Origin: Nonomuraea glycinis
GTDB lineage: Bacteria; Actinomycetota; Actinomycetes; Streptosporangiales; Streptosporangiaceae
Reading direction: 5' to 3'
Assembly: GCF_014646515.1 (NCBI RefSeq)
Contig: NZ_BMNK01000004.1
Span: 1-52,709, forward strand
Length of the DNA stretch: 52,709 nucleotides
Shown: positions 49,712 to 52,709 of the stretch, piece by piece
Layout of the letters: the number at the start of each line of letters is the position of its first letter
How positions within the stretch are numbered: the stretch's first letter is position 1
Program-made: the position numbers and the translations under genes
The notes under the pieces: generated by a model
What the model was told of the DNA's origin: nothing
Database searches by the model: none
What the model saw: the letters and a program-made list of their open reading frames with translations, nothing else

Positions 49712-50076
49712 TCCAGCACCTGCCCACGTGGGCCGACCGCCGCCGTACGTTCGAGCGCGTCGCCGCCTCGCTCCGGCCGCAGGGCCGCTTCGCCTTCAAC
49801 GCCATCGCCTTCGACCACCAGATCGCCGCGCGACTCGACGGCGAGCGGCAGGAGCGGCCCGTGCCGCACACGATCCGCTACGCGGTCGGGGACAACCGGA
49901 TCGACCTCGTCCTCGACGACGGCGCGACGAGCTCCTTCTGGTGGGCGACGAAGAACGAGTGGCTCGGCCTCCTCGACGTCGCCGGCCTCGAACTGGAGGC
50001 CCTTTACGGAGGTTTCGGACGCGAGCCGTACACCGAGGACAGCCGGGAGTACGTGTTCGTCGCCCGTCGCCCGTAG
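49696..50076 (+). pseudogene. Class I methyltransferase, 3' part
   Basis: Continues the split gene: CPFRSLQHLPTWADRRRTFERVAASLRPQGRFAFNAIAFDHQIAARLDGE and the end AGLELEALYGGFGREPYTEDSREYVFVARRP before TAG 50074-50076. The first residues fit directly onto the upstream half's AAPIY. A SAM-dependent methyltransferase of unknown acceptor, now inactive. The stop codon is inside a 27 bp repeat. Confidence 0.85.
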
Positions 50077-50118
50077 CGCGAGGGCGGAGCACGTCGCCCG
50101 TAGCGCGAGGGCGGAGCA
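50065..50118 (+). repeat. 27 bp tandem repeats over the methyltransferase stop
   Basis: Units 50065-50091 and 50092-50118 each contain CGTCGCCCGTAG; both copies keep the TAG stop. Confidence 0.8.
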
Positions 50119-50162
50119 CGTCGCGCCGGCCGCCGTCGCGGCGATCGTACGGGCTGAGGGCT

Positions 50163-50741
50163 TCAGAGGCGTAGGCCGGACTCCAGGTGGGCCAGCGCCC
50201 GGTCGATCTCGGCGGGGCCGTCCAGGGCGGGGTCCTCGGCCCACTGCAGCCAGACCATCGCCACGACCCCGAAGACCGCGCCGATGACGTCACGCAGCCG
50301 GGGGTCGTCCGGGGCGCAGCCGGCCCTGTCCGCCAGGATCTCGCGAATCTCCCGCACGAGGGCGGGACTTCCGCGCAGGTTCGCCGTCACCAGCTCGGGG
50401 ACGGTGGCCGCGAACACCTCGCGCGCATGCCCGGCGGCGATCTCCTCGGCGGGCAGGGTGGCGAACGCCGTGCGGAAGGCGCCGCGCAGGACGGCGACCG
50501 GGGCGCCCGGCGGCTGAGCGGTCAGAGCCTCCATGAGGGGTGGGAAGCGGTCGAGCGTGGCCAGATCTTCCTTCGTCGGGAAATAGCGGAAGAAGGTGGC
50601 CGGGGAGATCTCGGCGGCCTCGGCGATCTGCTCGATGGTGGTGGCGCCGTAGCCGCGTTCACGGAAGAGCCTGAACGCCTCGCGCAGGATCGCCTCCCGG
50701 GTCCTGGCCTTCTTGCGCTCGCGCAACCCACCCGTACCCAT
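50163..50741 (-). CDS. TetR-family repressor
   Basis: A 192-residue regulator with a canonical HTH (REAILREAFRLFRERGYGATTIEQIAEAAEISPATFFRYFPTKEDLAT, residues about 15-60) and a C-terminal ligand domain of the TetR_C_17/AcrR-like type. It starts at ATG 50741 after a basic N-terminus (GLRERKKARTREA). It is divergent from the OFA carrier at 51095 with 353 bp between. In that gap I see no convincing gene; a minus-strand frame of 81 codons at 50793-51038 matches nothing I know. Confidence 0.88.
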   Translation of the reverse strand: MGTGGLRERKKARTREAILREAFRLFRERGYGATTIEQIAEAAEISPATFFRYFPTKEDLATLDRFPPLMEALTAQPPGAPVAVLRGAFRTAFATLPAEEIAAGHAREVFAATVPELVTANLRGSPALVREIREILADRAGCAPDDPRLRDVIGAVFGVVAMVWLQWAEDPALDGPAEIDRALAHLESGLRL

Positions 50742-51094
50742 GACCGAATTCTATGGTGACGGTCGACTTTCATATTTTGTCCGGCACCGCGCTCAGCCGA
50801 CGGGCTCCACAACTCCCGCCAGGCCCTGTCCCGTGCCCCTCAAGCGGCCCCGGCTGCGGTGACCGACTACCTGACCGCCGCCGTGCTCACCGTTGACCAC
50901 CGCGCCGTGGGCGGTGCGCCGCACGCATGGCCTGCCGGCCCAGCACCACCTGAGGGTCCACACCGTAGGCCCGGCGGCACGGATCGTCTCCGAGGCGAAG
51001 CCGCCATCGCATCCGTCCGGAAGTAGCGAAAAATTCAATCAATCAACGCATTTCGGTCTCGACTGCGGACTGCTCACCACATACCGTATACGGC
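50742..51094. other. Long divergent intergenic region
   Basis: 353 bp between the TetR and MFS genes. It contains no recognisable coding sequence or RNA. Its left part (50745-50780) is AT-richer than the surroundings and probably holds the TetR promoter; the right end carries the palindrome at 51084-51093. Confidence 0.5.
51084..51093. promoter_or_regulatory. CCGTATACGG palindrome at the MFS start
   Basis: A perfect 10 bp palindrome, extended by CAT/ATG-like outer bases, two bases before ATG 51095. Repressor binding here would block the promoter or the start. Confidence 0.45.
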
Positions 51095-52480
51095 ATGTCC
51101 GGCGATATGATCTCCCCGGCTCGATCCCCGTTCACCCCCGCCTTCCTCGACCGCTCGCGAACCGTGGCACCCCCAGGCTGGAGCCGCTGGCTGATCCCCC
51201 CAGCTGCTCTGTCCGTCCACTTGGCGATCGGGCAGGCGTACGCGTGGAGCGTGTTCAAGCCGCCATTGGAGTCCTCCCTCGGCCTGTCCGGCACGATGAG
51301 CGCCCTGCCGTTCCAGCTCGGCATCGTGATGCTCGGCCTGTCCGCCGCGTTCGGCGGCACGCTGGTCGAGCGCAACGGGCCACGGTGGGCCATGTTCGTC
51401 TCGATGACCTGCTTCTCCAGCGGCTTCCTGCTCTCCGCGTTCGGCGTGGCGATCGGGCAGTTCTGGCTGGTGGTGCTGGGATACGGCTTCATCGGCGGCA
51501 TCGGACTCGGCATCGGCTACATCTCCCCCGTCTCCACCCTGATCAAGTGGTTTCCCGACCGGCCCGGCATGGCCACGGGCATCGCCATCATGGGCTTCGG
51601 CGGCGGGGCGCTGATCGCCTCGCCCTGGTCGGCGGGCATGCTCAGCACGTTCGGCACGGACACGACCGGCATCGCCCAGACCTTCCTGGTGCACGGGATC
51701 GTCTACGCGGCGTTCATGTCGGTAGGGGTGCTCCTGGTCCGGGTGCCGCCCGAGGGCTGGCTGCCCCAGGGCTGGACCCCCTCCCGGGCCGCCGCCAAGC
51801 CGCTGGTCACCACCGCGGACGTCTCCGCGCGCAACGCGATCCGTACCCCGCAGTTCTGGTGCCTGTGGATCGTGCTGTGCCTCAACGTGACCGCGGGCAT
51901 CGGCATCCTGGAGAAGGCCGCCCCCATGATCAGGGACTTCTTCTCCGGCACCGCCACCCCCGTCGCGGTCGGCGCGGCGGCCGGCTTCGTCGCGCTGCTC
52001 TCCCTGGCCAACATGGCCGGCCGGTTCGTCTGGTCCTCCACCTCCGACCTGATCGGCCGCAAGAACATCTACCGCGTCTACCTCGGCGTGGGCGGGCTGC
52101 TCTACCTGACGATCGCGCTGGCCGGCGACAGCTCCAAGCCGCTGTTCATCATGTGCACGATCGGCATCCTGTCCTTCTACGGCGGCGGATTCGCGACCGT
52201 GCCCGCCTACCTCAAGGACCTGTTCGGCACCTATCAGGTGGGGGCCATCCACGGCCGGCTGCTCACCGCCTGGTCGGTCGCGGGCGTCCTCGGCCCACTG
52301 ATCATCAACGCGATCGCCGACGCGCAGCGGGCCGCCGGCCGGTCGGGACCCGCCCTGTACACGACCTCCCTGTACATCATGATCGCACTGCTCGTGATCG
52401 GGTTCGCGGCCAACGAGCTGATCCGCCCGGTCGCCGAGAAGTTCCACGAGCGCGTGCCGGAAACCCCGGCCACCCGCTGA
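51095..52480 (+). CDS. OFA-family MFS carrier (oxalate/formate antiporter-like)
   Basis: The 461-residue protein has 12 TM helices and the OFA signature regions: AIGQAYAWSVFKPPLESSLGLS in TM1 and GGTLVERNGPRWAMFVSM in loop 2-3. GYGFIGGIGLGIGYISPVSTLIKWFPDRPGMATGIAIMGFGGGALIASP follows in TM4-5. The second half has RFVWSSTSDLIGRKNIYRVY. Members exchange small carboxylates (oxalate/formate, lactate or others). It is followed 32 bp later by a 43-residue membrane peptide, the known small partner of this subgroup. Confidence 0.9.
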   Translation: MSGDMISPARSPFTPAFLDRSRTVAPPGWSRWLIPPAALSVHLAIGQAYAWSVFKPPLESSLGLSGTMSALPFQLGIVMLGLSAAFGGTLVERNGPRWAMFVSMTCFSSGFLLSAFGVAIGQFWLVVLGYGFIGGIGLGIGYISPVSTLIKWFPDRPGMATGIAIMGFGGGALIASPWSAGMLSTFGTDTTGIAQTFLVHGIVYAAFMSVGVLLVRVPPEGWLPQGWTPSRAAAKPLVTTADVSARNAIRTPQFWCLWIVLCLNVTAGIGILEKAAPMIRDFFSGTATPVAVGAAAGFVALLSLANMAGRFVWSSTSDLIGRKNIYRVYLGVGGLLYLTIALAGDSSKPLFIMCTIGILSFYGGGFATVPAYLKDLFGTYQVGAIHGRLLTAWSVAGVLGPLIINAIADAQRAAGRSGPALYTTSLYIMIALLVIGFAANELIRPVAEKFHERVPETPATR

Positions 52481-52512
52481 CCGTGACGTGACGAGCCGAT
52501 GAGGACTCCCCC

Positions 52513-52644
52513 ATGAGCGACTCCCGCATGAGCAACGACAGCCGCACCCTGCTGATGGTCCTGGCCTGGGCCTGGGTCGGAGTGCCCTTCGCCTTCGGTG
52601 TGTACGAGCTGGTCCTGAAGCTCACCCAGCTCTTCGCCGGGTGA
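52513..52644 (+). CDS. 43-residue MFS small subunit
   Basis: ATG 52513 to TGA 52644, just downstream of the OFA carrier. A short polar N-terminus (MSDSRMSNDSRTLL) precedes one TM helix (MVLAWAWVGVPFAFGVYELVL). Third positions are almost all G or C, supporting translation. The pairing with OFA-type MFS proteins and the WAWVGVPFAFGVYELV core match the 'MFS transporter small subunit' family. ATG 52528 is an alternative start. Its biochemical role is not established. Confidence 0.78.
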   Translation: MSDSRMSNDSRTLLMVLAWAWVGVPFAFGVYELVLKLTQLFAG

Positions 52645-52709
52645 CTTACGGGGATTCTCCGCTTCGCGGCGGGGTGGTAACGCCGGGTGGTGGCGGGCCT
52701 GAACGGAGG

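Noticed and set aside
50793..51038. Minus-strand frame of 81 codons in the TetR/OFA gap
   Set aside because: No family resemblance, weak codon bias and no ribosome site.

Overview
The window is about 70% GC or higher, with strong G/C preference at third codon positions, many GTG starts and abundant TetR, PadR, IclR and LLM-flavoprotein genes. This points to a filamentous actinomycete. A Streptosporangiales-type genome (Nonomuraea/Streptosporangium-like) is my guess from gene content and is not proven. No rRNA, tRNA or CRISPR array was seen.

Layout. (1) 1-6.6 kb is a gene graveyard: a frameshifted patatin phospholipase, an IS5-like element with a nonsense-mutated transposase, an FtsX-type permease missing its N-terminal half, a resolvase remnant without its catalytic serine, and a STAND-type NTPase with several lesions. 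(2) 6.9-15.6 kb holds small regulator/enzyme modules with readable operators: TetR with a TIM-barrel protein (two GGTAC-N5-GTACC sites), SDR with MarR (two TTCGAG/CTCGAA palindromes), a bicovalent flavin oxidase, an FBP zinc protein with TetR, lspA, and two LLM flavoproteins. (3) 15.7-25.5 kb holds transporters: a PadR/ABC/FtsX operon, then a two-component system divergent from an ABC-2 export operon whose first permease carries a lectin-like extracytoplasmic domain. (4) 25.6-27.5 kb: MerR/NmrA-like pair and a VOC protein.

(5) 27.5-38.9 kb looks like a hypoxia/NO/dormancy island: a PEP-synthase-like dikinase, a hemerythrin-like protein, a CopD-like membrane protein, an NnrS-like domain fused in frame to a copper nitrite reductase (NirK type), a PPOX flavoprotein, a 64-residue protein and a nitronate monooxygenase. 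Three palindromes matching the DevR/DosR box (GGGACT-N3-AGTCCC type) lie at 36109, 36667 and 38850 in front of these genes. No devR/devS gene is in the window. (6) 38.9-47.4 kb is a catabolic cluster: MFS importer, IclR regulator, family III CoA-transferase, citryl-CoA-lyase-like protein, LigB- and LigA-like extradiol dioxygenase subunits, a medium-chain reductase and an amidohydrolase. GTCCG/CGGAC palindromes recur in its promoters. (7) 47.5-50.1 kb is a methyltransferase gene split by an apparently intact IS200/IS605 element (TnpA plus TnpB). (8) 50.2-52.7 kb: TetR, an OFA-type MFS carrier and a 43-residue partner peptide.

The most unusual global feature is a set of short tandem repeats whose periods are nearly all multiples of three (18, 27, 30, 39, 45 bp). 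Five of them span the stop codon of a gene, so the last codons and often the stop are copied downstream. Others sit inside coding regions in frame, or in leaders of the putative DevR-controlled genes.
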